DNA of 64,000 nt, taken from positions 16,856,932 to 16,920,931 of the forward strand of contig NC_092679.1 in the NCBI RefSeq assembly GCF_964355755.1, in the 5' to 3' direction. This DNA is from Antedon mediterranea. Its lineage: Eukaryota; Echinodermata; Crinoidea; Comatulida; Antedonidae. Positions within the stretch are counted from its first letter, which is position 1; each line of letters begins with the position of its first letter. The notes under the pieces are model-generated. The model saw only the letters and a list, made by a program, of their open reading frames with translations, searched no databases and was not told where the DNA came from. Below are positions 37,801 through 41,830 of this stretch, piece after piece. Both the position numbers and the translations under genes were made by a program.

Positions 37801-37960
37801 CTCGATTAGACTGTGGAACCTAGAAAGTAAAACGTGTGTCCAAGAGATAACGTCACATCGAAAGAAGTTTGATGAAGCGATATACTCGGTAGCCTTTCAC
37901 CCTAGCAAACCCTACATTGCAAGTGGGGGTGCTGACGCTCTGGCCAAAGTCTTTGTATGA
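7594..37960 (+). CDS. STRN: Striatin family protein (17 coding exons, complete)
   Basis: Striatins are scaffold and PP2A regulatory (B''') subunits of STRIPAK complexes, acting in the cytoplasm and at membranes. Joining the 17 exons listed below gives 2400 bp, 799 codons plus stop, with every splice phase consistent; vertebrate striatins are about 750-800 residues. In order: an N-terminal caveolin-binding and coiled-coil region (residues ~45-110, with YTIPGILHFIQHEWARFEME and AFLQGERKGQENL), a conserved KQGRQLLRQYLQEIGYTDTI segment (~150-170), an acidic linker with DPDTEEALAEFDFLV, then a WD40 propeller (~470-799, ending ALAKVFV). The start at 7594 is the first in-frame ATG; a second in-frame ATG lies at 7603. 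Invertebrates usually have a single striatin, so assignment to STRN, STRN3 or STRN4 is not meaningful. Intron 5 (about 9.5 kb) carries the DIRS nest and intron 13 carries an antisense LINE. Confidence 0.95.
9013..9108. repeat. Inverted repeat (hairpin)
   Basis: Arms 9013-9040 and 9080-9108 are near-perfect reverse complements (CCTTAAATCCTGGATACC against GGTATGAAGGATTTAAGG), separated by a ~40-bp loop. Likely a small foldback element. Confidence 0.65.
9116..9450 (+). repeat. Tandem duplication, ~165-bp unit, two copies
   Basis: Both halves carry AAAATCTTTAAGAAAACCCC, then CAGACTTTTACC, CAATTTTGGTTTTGATG and GGTCTAGGCTAGAG in the same order, with diverged spacers. Confidence 0.75.
10160..10340. 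mobile_element. Small MITE with ~25-bp TIRs
   Basis: The left end CCAATTTACACAGATGACCG is matched by the reverse complement at the right end (…CGTCTGTGTAAATTGG) with few mismatches. Too short to encode a transposase. Confidence 0.6.
10682..10785 (+). CDS. STRN: Striatin exon 2
   Basis: Residues 74 to ~108: AFLQGERKGQENLKHDLVRR followed by KMLEYALKQER, the coiled-coil that dimerises striatin and contacts PP2A. Acceptor TTTTGCAG, donor GAG|GTGAGT. Confidence 0.95.
11435..12070 (+). repeat. ~175-bp tandem repeat array (four units)
   Basis: GGAGGTTTGCGCAGCTTTTT recurs near 11505, 11678, 11853 and 12027. Each unit also has CATAAATTGTCTCC..TATAT, TAATCAATATTAATTG and GAAGTTTTT blocks. These align with the repeat at 290-1795, so both arrays belong to one family. 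Confidence 0.85.
12750..13400. mobile_element. Foldback/TIR element with ~165-bp inverted arms
   Basis: The left arm (12750-12915) and right arm (13237-13400) are inverted copies sharing GTAGAACCTCT, GCCGAAGGCTAGA, AAAAGTGATTC and GAACCAACAAGATGG. The core between them has no transposase ORF; the short ORFs in it are chance. Its outer end belongs to the CAGYRGAACCYCT family seen at 28404, 46049 and elsewhere. Confidence 0.8.
14069..14139 (+). CDS. STRN: Striatin exon 3
   Basis: Residues ~108-131, SKFHKLKFGTDPSGELKPPT, the end of the coiled-coil. Acceptor TCCTTCAG, donor GGAG|GTATGT. Confidence 0.88.
14194..14345 (+). mobile_element. TTAA-flanked MITE, partial copy
   Basis: TTAA then AGATATATTGTCCCC begins the element, which shares CCAAAAATTGGAT with the copies at 52550, 58798 and 60075. 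The right end is not recognisable. Confidence 0.55.
14405..14500 (-). repeat. tRNA-like SINE fragment
   Basis: On the minus strand GGGTTTGAGTCCTACC fits a pol III B box. The preceding ~60 bp is weakly tRNA-like. Boundaries are uncertain. Confidence 0.4.
14747..14825 (+). CDS. STRN: Striatin exon 4
   Basis: Residues ~132-158: acidic DDISEDDSVISP then QVNFKQGRQLLRQ, a segment conserved in all striatins. Donor CA|GTAAGT, phase 2. Confidence 0.93.
15063..15172. mobile_element. Palindromic MITE (GCTCTGTCTACACTATC family), copy 1
   Basis: Ends are TCTGTCTACACTATCAAACT and its reverse complement, with the internal ATGTGATGTGCCCATAT block seen in other copies. It lacks part of the middle. Confidence 0.8.
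15492..15686 (+). CDS. STRN: Striatin exon 5
   Basis: Residues ~158-223: YLQEIGYTDTILDVRSNRVR then SLLGLQSGE, followed by a variable Ser/Asn-rich linker. Donor AAAAG|GTATTG. The next exon is 9.5 kb away because of the nested insertion. Confidence 0.93.
17739..17907 (+). repeat. DIRS left inverted terminal repeat
   Basis: 169 bp starting CTTACCTGGATAAACC and ending CATCATTTCT; the reverse complement of 22878-23046 with no difference found by eye. The 17 bp outside it (17722-17738) is unique to the left end. Confidence 0.93.
18212..19741 (+). CDS. DIRS ORF1, Gag-like protein (509 aa)
   Basis: Putative structural protein of the DIRS element, starting at an ATG preceded by CACC. The N-terminus has a Cys-rich cluster (CVKC at residues 7-10, then CINCRTC and CDVC up to ~39), a possible zinc-binding fold. 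The middle is Pro/acidic then helical. The C-terminus has a proline-rich run (~450-475) and a basic RG-rich tail ending YYNVKRR. No enzymatic motif is seen. The stop TGA is at 19739-19741. Base composition is much richer in GC than the flanking DNA. Confidence 0.85.
   Translation: MPKQECVKCRGPRSTVKWDRHLECINCRTCTELSPCDVCVRWTPSKFKSLTRPKERTEAVPPPEVGTADTAGPPVVAPEVSLPDMPAPAAASAVPGVNEISPGLLQAIVAAVRALPRDEPEVPSQIRPPPQIPYIDVGPQQTSFFDGSSVRQRDYDSDRTMASLSDDDRDSLREQAGPGEEGLQALVMRTVPAVLSFLGVDFTYREPKHTPSSKRFSTFGVRTPFKKVSSCPVTPLDPELVERVELIAKESKIRRPMPYSLSSAFPVPQKQFELYIAAPSVPEAAKERVREDQNLDPSRTNFLKPSESRTEDVLTSVDRAARETLRAASMAGYLLSFLADPEHPPQGDSDVIALLQQIMGLVVDQQATISLSAAAARRVNVLGATDIAPTDFRRFTTSDSFGAQDLFFGSFSQKEDKWAREREARRETRARFPQKRRASNSRSRTAARPPPAPAAPQQMQPPPPPPAQPMQSQASTSRQASHPPRGMRNRGGKGATNRSGRRYYNVKRR
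19731..21764 (+). CDS. DIRS ORF2: reverse transcriptase / RNase H / methyltransferase-like
   Basis: The frame opens at 19731 after a stop and runs to 21764. The RT domain starts near WETLTTDRWVLSTVTHGYRI and includes the substrate block DLKDAYFHVPI and the catalytic YLDD at 20385-20396. RNase H follows: TDASEVGWGG (~20886), the Glu in NLLELWAVE, SDNTT, and ADALSR (~21213). The next region (HVDLFATSGNTQ to LLIAPYWPRQPWF) corresponds to the part called a putative methyltransferase in DIRS elements, but I see no clear catalytic motif there. The first ATG in this frame (19953) lies inside conserved sequence. Translation must therefore begin by a +1 shift from ORF1, by reinitiation at a non-ATG codon, or from a spliced RNA. 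Confidence 0.92.
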   Translation, partial: SAGDGLGAPVPPSEGGQVGGRLKRFSRVWETLTTDRWVLSTVTHGYRIEFSSPPVSGGARHTRIPSEPEKSQALMTGLEALLQKGAVVHVQKEQLTIPGHESTVFLAQKKSGDWRPILNLKSLNKRYIRPRRFRMETVSSILLGLRRGDWAATIDLKDAYFHVPIAQEHQSWLRFRIHDQVYQFVALPFGLSTAPRVFTRLVRTLAAFFHQHGIRVFMYLDDWLIVAQSRDQLLSSLSFVRLVTEQAGFIINEEKSCLLPSQNPLYLGAQINLVTGRACPSIERVAKARTAVLHLINAQAPTAYDWLRTLGSLASFVALVPFCRLRMRPLHLHLLAAYRPRSDSLHKVVPTNAFIISHLEWWLVEDRLLVGTPIQRSIPEVRVETDASEVGWGGHIPSPDIRVSGLWSPEETRAHINLLELWAVERSLEALLPHLANRHVLVNSDNTTVVAYINRQGGTRSPTLCCHTWTLLMWCIRHNIQLSAAHIAGRLNIVADALSRPLLRPTEWRLLPIIATQIFNHFGRPHVDLFATSGNTQLPTFCSRYRDAHAWAVDALSIPWDNLWAYAFPPISILPLVLTHIQRHQCRVLLIAPYWPRQPWFPLLLGLLYDQPLRLPIRNDLLTQGRARFALPNLISLDLTVWPLSGIVSETQAFQMVRPPSRRNPDGNPLLLSTIAD
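21652..22681 (+). CDS. DIRS ORF3: tyrosine recombinase
   Basis: Integrates the circular DIRS DNA. The frame is open from 19814 to 22681 (same frame as ORF1), but the recognisable protein starts near 21652 and overlaps the end of ORF2. An N-terminal SAM-like core-binding part (STLAVYNSRLKHFFEWCKRQ, TVSGYRSALAAVI) precedes the catalytic fold. Active-site residues: Arg in KRRGELHALSLEP (~22138), HxxR in HMHQVRGIAASW (His 22508), and the nucleophile Tyr in FTSHYL (~22615). The start codon is uncertain; the long upstream open stretch overlaps RT and its protein resembles nothing I know. Confidence 0.9.
22745..22842 (+). repeat. DIRS internal complementary region
   Basis: 22745-22787 is the reverse complement of the element's left terminus and 22788-22842 that of its right terminus, joined at GACTAC. 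This junction copy is the template that restores both ends in the DIRS replication model. Confidence 0.93.
22878..23046 (-). repeat. DIRS right inverted terminal repeat
   Basis: Inverted partner of 17739-17907. The outer 40 bp (23047-23086) is unique to the right end and is echoed in the internal complementary region. Confidence 0.93.
24178..24507. mobile_element. TTA-flanked MITE (GTGGTTCCCACTAG family), copy 1
   Basis: Left end AACGTGGTTCCCACTAG and right end CTAGTGGGAATCACACT are inverted, bracketed by TTA (24175-24177 and 24508-24510). A three-base TWA duplication is typical of PIF/Harbinger elements. No transposase ORF. Confidence 0.7.
24560..24670 (-). mobile_element. Penelope-like fragment with hammerhead-like core
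   Basis: On the minus strand, CTGAGGA (24627-24633), a GATC..GATC stem with an A/T-rich loop, then GAAACGTC (24600-24607) resembles the hammerhead cores found in Penelope-like elements. Outer sequences GCGGTACA and TGTACCGC are complementary. Related pieces lie at 53395-53545 and 55635-55790. Confidence 0.45.
25203..25392 (+). CDS. STRN: Striatin exon 6
   Basis: Residues ~223-286: a low-conservation linker ending in a Glu/Asp-rich stretch (ETENGDLEDGGTADDEADD) and basic KRKK. The first base completes an Arg codon split with exon 5, and the donor AAG|GTAATT is phase 0. Similarity to other striatins is weak here; phase and position carry the call. Confidence 0.8.
25393..27511 (+). other. Striatin intron 6
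   Basis: AT-rich, with poly-T and poly-A runs. No exon, TIR pair or tandem array was recognised. Confidence 0.7.
27512..27659 (+). CDS. STRN: Striatin exon 7
   Basis: Residues 287-335: DVVTDPDTEEALAEFDFLVA then GEGAGEARTTGDGTEW, a signature block of the family. Acceptor CTTTGCAG, donor TAG|GTAGTA, phase 1. Confidence 0.95.
28219..28388. mobile_element. Palindromic MITE, copy 2
   Basis: GCTCTGTCTACACTATCAAA at the left and its complement at the right; inner part has tandem ATGGTAGTGATATG-type blocks. Confidence 0.85.
28404..28508. mobile_element. Short MITE of the CAGYRGAACC family
   Basis: Starts AGTAGAACACCTGTTAA and ends GGGGAGTCTACT, with internal AGGGTGTTCCCTGAATAGGG; an imperfect inverted-repeat element. 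Confidence 0.55.
28721..28902. mobile_element. Palindromic MITE, copy 3
   Basis: The left end GCTCTGTCTA is interrupted by a TTATTATTAT run before CAAACTTTATGTGAC. Three ACCATATCTGGGCATATCAC-like blocks lie inside; the right end is GTGTAAACAGAGCTT. Confidence 0.85.
29700..29813 (+). CDS. STRN: Striatin exon 8
   Basis: Residues ~336-373: DLSPTSEDWGVDEGMISKLK then EDYKKARKGKK. Donor TTC|GTAAGT, phase 1. Confidence 0.93.
29814..33074 (+). other. Striatin intron 8
   Basis: Long, very AT-rich intron. The only clear element is a MITE at 30917-31096. Short ORFs at 30127-30330 and 32603-32890 show no family resemblance or splice context. Confidence 0.7.
30917..31096. mobile_element. MITE with ~30-bp TIRs
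   Basis: CCTGTTTTCCTGTCGACGCT at the left is mirrored by AACGTTGACAGGAAAACAGG at the right. The interior is rich in CGAT/ATCG motifs and self-complementary. Confidence 0.7.
33075..33191 (+). CDS. STRN: Striatin exon 9
   Basis: Residues ~374-412: RPKRSALQAMLENLGRDEGI then a proline-rich linker. Donor GCAG|GTAAAC. Confidence 0.88.
33287..33423 (+). CDS. STRN: Striatin exon 10
   Basis: Residues ~413-458, ending GLGDLAKLTVSNEADALSSY, just before the WD40 domain. Donor GAT|GTAAGT, phase 0. Confidence 0.93.
33536..33717 (+). CDS. STRN: Striatin exon 11 (first WD repeat)
   Basis: Residues 459-519: KDTFRKTWNPKYTLRNHFDA, FHPVEPVLITGSEDHSLKLW, with a classical WD40 GH/WD pattern. Donor AAAAA|GTAAAT splits a Lys codon. 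Confidence 0.97.
33830..34095 (-). repeat. tRNA-derived SINE interrupted by a MITE
   Basis: On the minus strand, TTTAGTGGTTAAGATGCTTG (A-box region) and GGGTTCAAATCCCATC (B box) form a tRNA-like head. A MITE splits it at 33888-34066; removing the MITE and one TAA rejoins the sequence as CCACTAAGCTAC. Confidence 0.65.
33888..34066. mobile_element. TAA-flanked MITE (GTGGTTCCCACTAG family), copy 2
   Basis: Ends AGCGTGGTTCCCACTAG and CTAGTGGGAACCACGCT are inverted and flanked by TAA on both sides (33885-33887, 34067-34069). The interior is itself palindromic (CACAAGCGATGGCTTATTCGC…). Confidence 0.8.
34193..34240 (+). CDS. STRN: Striatin exon 12
   Basis: Residues ~519-535, TASLDVEPIYTFRGHS, the start of a WD repeat. 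Only 48 bp. Acceptor CTTCCAG, donor TTC|GTAAGT. Confidence 0.95.
34350..34449. mobile_element. Palindromic MITE, copy 4
   Basis: Left end intact (GCTCTGTCTACACTATCAAA); internal ATGATGATGTCATATC; right end degraded to GATAGTGTGAATAGAGTG. Confidence 0.8.
34545..34666 (+). CDS. STRN: Striatin exon 13 (WD repeat)
   Basis: Residues ~535-575: AAVLCLSISADGSKCFSGSM, STICCWGMP. Donor ATG|GTACGT, phase 1. An antisense LINE begins about 50 bp downstream. Confidence 0.96.
34716..36215 (-). mobile_element. 5'-truncated non-LTR retrotransposon (LINE), antisense
   Basis: A reverse transcriptase ORF lies on the minus strand, followed by ~140 bp of 3' UTR ending in CAATAAAAG and short TTATC repeats (34718-34745), a tail type seen in CR1/L2/Rex-like and related LINEs. 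The in-frame protein can be read about 30 codons upstream of the first Met, to about 36215, where homology stops. Endonuclease and RT N-terminus are missing. No target duplication was identified. It sits in striatin intron 13. Confidence 0.85.
34857..36125 (-). CDS. LINE reverse transcriptase fragment (422 aa)
   Basis: RT of a CR1/Rex-like non-LTR element. Motifs in order: DIWKLSCIIPVPKK (residues ~10-23), RPVALTSVAMKILER (~34-48), YFDFQSAFNT (catalytic Asp, ~101), TGVPQGTVNAP (~161), FADDTS (~190, catalytic YADD-type box) and KYLGIVF (thumb, ~262). A C-terminal region rich in basic residues ends NRKSRR. The frame is free of stops, so the copy may be fairly young, though it is not autonomous. 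Its Met is internal, not a true start. Confidence 0.9.
   Translation of the reverse strand: MCLSYHAFPDIWKLSCIIPVPKKPKINCMNDLRPVALTSVAMKILERIILKIMQPYAEKVLDPLQFAYRSLRSTSDAIYFKLHKLYSHLDNVKKGHSARIMYFDFQSAFNTIQPHILADKMLNMEFPRPIVRLVLNFICDRKQFVNINGVKSEIVTSDTGVPQGTVNAPKLYSLYTADYRSLNDELCPVVKFADDTSTIGLIVSNNDENYRSEIQRFVKFCDDNYLQINASKTKEMIIDFRTKHKFNFQPITIKGKEIEIVDQYKYLGIVFNDKLSWGDHIDFISKKLSPRMYCMRTLYKFNSCDLMLLSFYRSVICSVWTYCLSCWAGNVTGGNKGRLETFIRRAGKMIGLELPSFTEVHLEHLQKDFERIESDASHPLHKVIIDQLNPSGRLRLLSVKTNRFAKSFIPSGIIQYNRKSRR
36267..36434 (+). CDS. STRN: Striatin exon 14 (WD repeat)
   Basis: Residues ~576-631: ILKEPLIGHTNAVWDIAFDA, HLVSASADGTVRLWNPQQ. Acceptor TTTCCCAG, donor AAAT|GTAAGA. Confidence 0.97.
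36568..36816 (+). CDS. STRN: Striatin exon 15 (WD repeats)
   Basis: Residues ~632-714: YGVPTTVDFVRCDPC, DAVIYDLETAKP, CAISHPTLPITITAHEDRHI. Longest coding exon of the gene (249 bp). Confidence 0.97.
37129..37215 (+). CDS. STRN: Striatin exon 16
   Basis: Residues ~715-743: KMEHSMVAHLDAVTSLAIDP, GLYLLSGS. Donor GGAA|GTGAGT, phase 1; a MITE starts 25 bp downstream. Confidence 0.96.
37241..37357. mobile_element. Palindromic MITE, copy 5 (both ends worn)
   Basis: Shares ATGTGCCCAAATATGGTAGT, ATATGACATCATCATGTCC and GTTTGACAGAGCTTTAG with the family. Only 25 bp from the exon 16 donor. Confidence 0.8.
37791..37960 (+). CDS. STRN: Striatin exon 17 (last coding exon)
   Basis: Residues ~744-799: HDCSIRLWNLESKTCVQEIT, AFHPSKPYIASGGADALAKV, then FV and TGA at 37958-37960. 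The invariant C-terminus shows the gene is complete. Confidence 0.97.
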
Positions 37961-38951
37961 TGATGTAGTGTGATGTAAATTGAACTATTATAGTGCAGGA
38001 ACTTAACTGGAAACCGTTCGGTTCTATACACATATGCACGATTTGAAGTAACCTATCCAGACGAAAAGCTTCAAAACGGAACCTTGATGGAATTATAATC
38101 TGGATTTTATCGAAAATTCAATGTCGGGGTCTGTTTTTGTGTGTATGTGTACAGCGTCCAATGTGCATTGTTTTAAATAATACATGTATAACACGTGTAT
38201 AAACTTACTCTTTACAAGAAGTTACTTCGGTATTATATTACAGTCATTGAGCAGATCGGAAGGGGATCGTACCCAGCTCTGCGGTTTTAAACCAAGGGCG
38301 CACAAAACTGATGACTTTCGAATTAAAATGATTAATGTAATTAACGCCAATTAAGACTCGAGGTTTGTCTTATTTTTAAATTAATTTCACAGATGAAATA
38401 TTTGTTGTAAAATAACTGATGTAATTGTTTGATATAGAATGAAGAATGAATGAGGTGTATTAAGGTCATGTCGGGTCAGGTCAGGTCGATCAATAGTTAA
38501 CCATAATGTTGTAATTGTAGCAAATATATTATCGTGTATGCTTGAATATTTATTTAACGATCTAGCTGTATAGTTTTGGCAATCGCATTTTTACCTTTGC
38601 TTTTTGGAGTTTTTAATAGACTGGAAGTCGGTTGCTCAATTTCATACAACCATGGATTTTCATAACAAATCAATAATTCATATCCTGTACAATTATCGTT
38701 TATGATTTATTCTACTTATTGCTAATATTTATTTGTCATATTTATGATTATAATATAACATAAGATACTATTATTTTTTCATTTATTGTCTGTAATATTG
38801 TTTTATTTTTTTGTTATAAAAATGTTTTGATATTTTTTTTAACTAATAGATTATTGTAACTTAAAATAATATAATAATTTCATTTAAAATGTGTAGCTGG
38901 TGACGTCCGATTGATTTTGCATAGACATAATAAGTCGTGAAAAAAAATAAA
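37961..38951 (+). other. Striatin 3' UTR (estimated)
   Basis: AT-rich sequence following the stop. AATAAA at 38946-38951 is a plausible polyadenylation signal, though earlier sites cannot be excluded. AGGTCA-like half-sites at 38463-38487 are probably fortuitous. Confidence 0.4.
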
Positions 38952-39141
38952 AACTTAGAATTTAGTCTGTACTTTGATAAGCCGTTGCGTAAACCCAGAT
39001 AAACAATAGAACATTCATTAAACCGTCAATTATTTCCTCCACAGATTTATGTGTTGTAAATTACAGTCTTTCTAAACTATAGGTGGCAGCAGATACATTT
39101 ATATGATCATGCAGAAATCGTTAAACTGTTCAGACTTTAAT

Positions 39142-39181
39142 CATGGAGTAAAGAATAATTATTCTTATTCTTTACTCCATG
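39142..39181. repeat. Perfect hairpin, 17-bp arms, 6-bp loop
   Basis: CATGGAGTAAAGAATAA (39142-39158) is the exact complement of 39165-39181. In intergenic DNA just past striatin; could form a stem-loop in RNA or mark a palindromic remnant. Confidence 0.7.
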
Positions 39182-39576
39182 CTTTAATACATAGTAAACA
39201 TTACATTATTAGTGTAATAAGATGAATAGTGACAAATATCCATGAATGTAATATGGCAACCAATTAAAGAATTAAAGACGCAACAGCTGACATGTATTCT
39301 ATTCATATTTGATTTTTTTTTACCTATATTGCATTTTTTTCTTTTTTAGAATACTCTATGCTCTATAATACCTCCTATTATTCATTATTTCTTTGTGGTA
39401 CATTTATAAACACCAAATAATACCTCTTTTATATGTACGTTCAGCAGTGGTTTATAAATTAGATAATGCTTGACCTTGACCTACCAATTTGGTTTATTGT
39501 TTATACCGCTGCTGAATTCATCCATGCTTTTCATACGTGTTTCTTTTTTCCGTGCATCAACATACGATTTTTTATA

Positions 39577-40343
39577 CGCCGTGGTTAGGATTCCGGCACC
39601 GGAACTCAACTGCCCACCGTTAGGGAATCCGACACGATATTGCGCATGCCCAGAGCTCTGGGAAGTGAATTATAGCTTGCACTAATAGTGCCACACACCA
39701 CACCACCGAGAGTCGGAGTGTTATAGGGATTTACTGTAGCCTAGATAGTCGAGTCGTTGCGCGAGCGAGAGATGGATGAAACTTGGCCTATGCCATACAT
39801 GAATTAATAATTAAAATACGACTACGCCACGCGTTAAAATAATTATAATGATATTAATAAGAATCAGTATCTATCTAAGAATCGTAATGCTGTTTTTAAC
39901 GTTGCGACCCCGAATTCCCGAACAGTTTTTTCACATCCACGCGGTGGCTGCCGTCAACAAATCAACTTGTGAATATTGCATGTTATGTACAGTATATTAA
40001 ATGCGTTATGAAAAACCATAAAACTAGTCATGTAATTATATAATTCATAATGATATGAAGTTTATATATGAATGCAGCAACCACTTTTTAATTACAAAAT
40101 AAATAGGCCCACTGGTCACGTCTAACTGGTAGGCCTAGATTAGTGGATCCCGCATTATTAGTAGGCATCTAGGCTAGTTCGCCGTGTGTGGCGGCGCAGC
40201 TATGAAATGATCCATCGCTGTATAGTCAAAGAATTGGTATAGTATAGAGTCGCCGATTACCTCGCTCTGGGCATGCGCAATAGCGTGTCGGATTTCCTAA
40301 CGCTGGGCAGTTGGGTTCCGGTGCCGGAATCCTAACCACGGCG
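39577..40343. mobile_element. Non-autonomous DNA transposon with 80-bp TIRs
   Basis: Left TIR 39577-39656 (CGCCGTGGTTAGGATTCCGG…) and right TIR 40264-40343 are inverted copies with about six mismatches. The 0.6-kb core shows no transposase ORF. No clear target duplication was found. It ends about 100 bp before the likely first-exon donor of methionine synthase. Confidence 0.85.
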
Positions 40344-40346
40344 TTT

Positions 40347-40442
40347 TTCGCCAGGAGTTCAAGAGGTGCTGGCTAGATATAGAAGTTTCTGTAGGCCCAA
40401 ATATTTTTGTAAGGTGAACTCAAAGCAACATGAACTGTCCAG
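40347..40442 (+). promoter_or_regulatory. Probable methionine synthase leader exon and promoter-proximal DNA
   Basis: A strong donor CCAG|GTGAGT ends at 40442, matched by a pyrimidine-rich acceptor CTCTTCTAG at 41591-41599. Splicing them would give a leader with an upstream ATG (40430) whose 12-codon ORF stops one base before the main start. No transcript evidence; inferred from splice signals alone. Confidence 0.4.
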
Positions 40443-40896
40443 GTGAGTTTGTACTGTAATTTGATAAAGATTTGACAACCATAATTGAATATACGCTAGC
40501 CTACCCTCGTCTAGTAGGGTAGGCCTAGTAGGAGGTAGGCTACCTAGGGCTAGGGGCCTAGTTCAAGCAGGTTACACCCGCCCGGTATACCACGAAGGCT
40601 AGCTGCTTGACCGGCTAGGGATTAACTAGCCTATATTATATGCCTGGCCTAGCCAGTTCTATTACTACAATACATGCTACCACAAACTAACTAGGCCTAG
40701 GCTACACTGGTTATGAAAAGTAAACAATCTTTTATTCCAAGTGCCCCATCCATCGTTCAAAATTGTTATTTTTAATGAAACAATTTTTTAAATTTAAATT
40801 TTAGTTCAGATTTATATCAGGTGAAACCACAAGGCAAGTCTCTAATAATTCATCAATTCTTTGAAACAGGGTAAGTTCTAATGTACTGACTTTAGT

Positions 40897-41190
40897 CAAA
40901 GAATCTCCTGTTCGTCCGAAGCGCGTAACAATTTCGAAAGGCATTGTGGGATAGAATAGAGCTAATGGGTGGCGCCATTGTGAGCCATGGAGTAGGGCGC
41001 CCGAATCAAATTAGAAAGTCAAAATCATAGAGGGGATCTGCTAATACTCTAGGGGGGTAGAGTAATTGACTTCCTAGTTTGGAGGGGGCGCTGCTCCATG
41101 CTGTGAAATAGCGTCGCCCAGTTTGACCTTTTAACCCTGTACTTCCGATACTGTGTTTTGAATGCAAATTGAAGAACAGGAGATTCTTTG
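40897..41190. mobile_element. Foldback MITE in the presumed leader intron
   Basis: CAAAGAATCTCCTGTTC at the left and GAACAGGAGATTCTTTG at the right are perfect inverted ends. A second inverted pair inside (GGAGTAGGGCGCCC against GGGGGCGCTGCTCC) makes a nested hairpin. Confidence 0.75.
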
Positions 41191-41626
41191 CTGTAGTTAG
41201 TTGTTGTTGTTGTCTAATTGTCAATAATATGTTGTTATGCCTAGAGAATGCACTTGTGAATTATATGACACACTTTAAAACCCCTAGGAGAGCTGTGTCA
41301 TTTGTCTGATGTGCGTCATACCTTATGAATACCATGACGCACCCGTACAGCAAAAATATGAAACCATAAAATTAAAATACTAGTCTTTAAACAAATAAAA
41401 ATATTCAAATCGTAAGCATTCATTATTTATTTTATAATATACAGTACTGTATAAAATAATGTGTTTTTGTTGAGAGTTTTTAAAATTGGTATTGTTTCGT
41501 GTTGATATAAATATTGTAATTATGATGTATTTTAAGACGAGCAATGTAATTTTCTCATTGTGGGAAAGAATAAAGATGATACTTGATACTCTCTTCTAGA
41601 GTGGTTGAAAATAAATATATATTAAA

Positions 41627-41830
41627 ATGGGGGTCGAAACGGAGATTGCCAAGACACTGCAGGAGCGGATTATGATCTTTGATGGTGGAATGGGTACAAT
41701 GATTCAAGCATTAAAATTTGATGAAAATGAGTTCCGTGGCGAGGAGTTTAAAAATCATCCAAAATCATTGAAGGGTAACAATGATCTGTTGTCTCTTACA
41801 CAAGCAGATGCCATCTTAAAGATACATAAG
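41627..41830 (+). CDS. MTR: Methionine synthase exon 1
   Basis: Residues 1-68: [17 protein letters not shown] and [16 protein letters not shown], start of the homocysteine-binding barrel. Donor AAG|GTATGA, phase 0. Confidence 0.96.

Noticed and set aside
38463-38487. Nuclear receptor response element (AGGTCA half-sites)
   Set aside because: Lies in the striatin 3' UTR with no supporting context; such hexamers occur often by chance.
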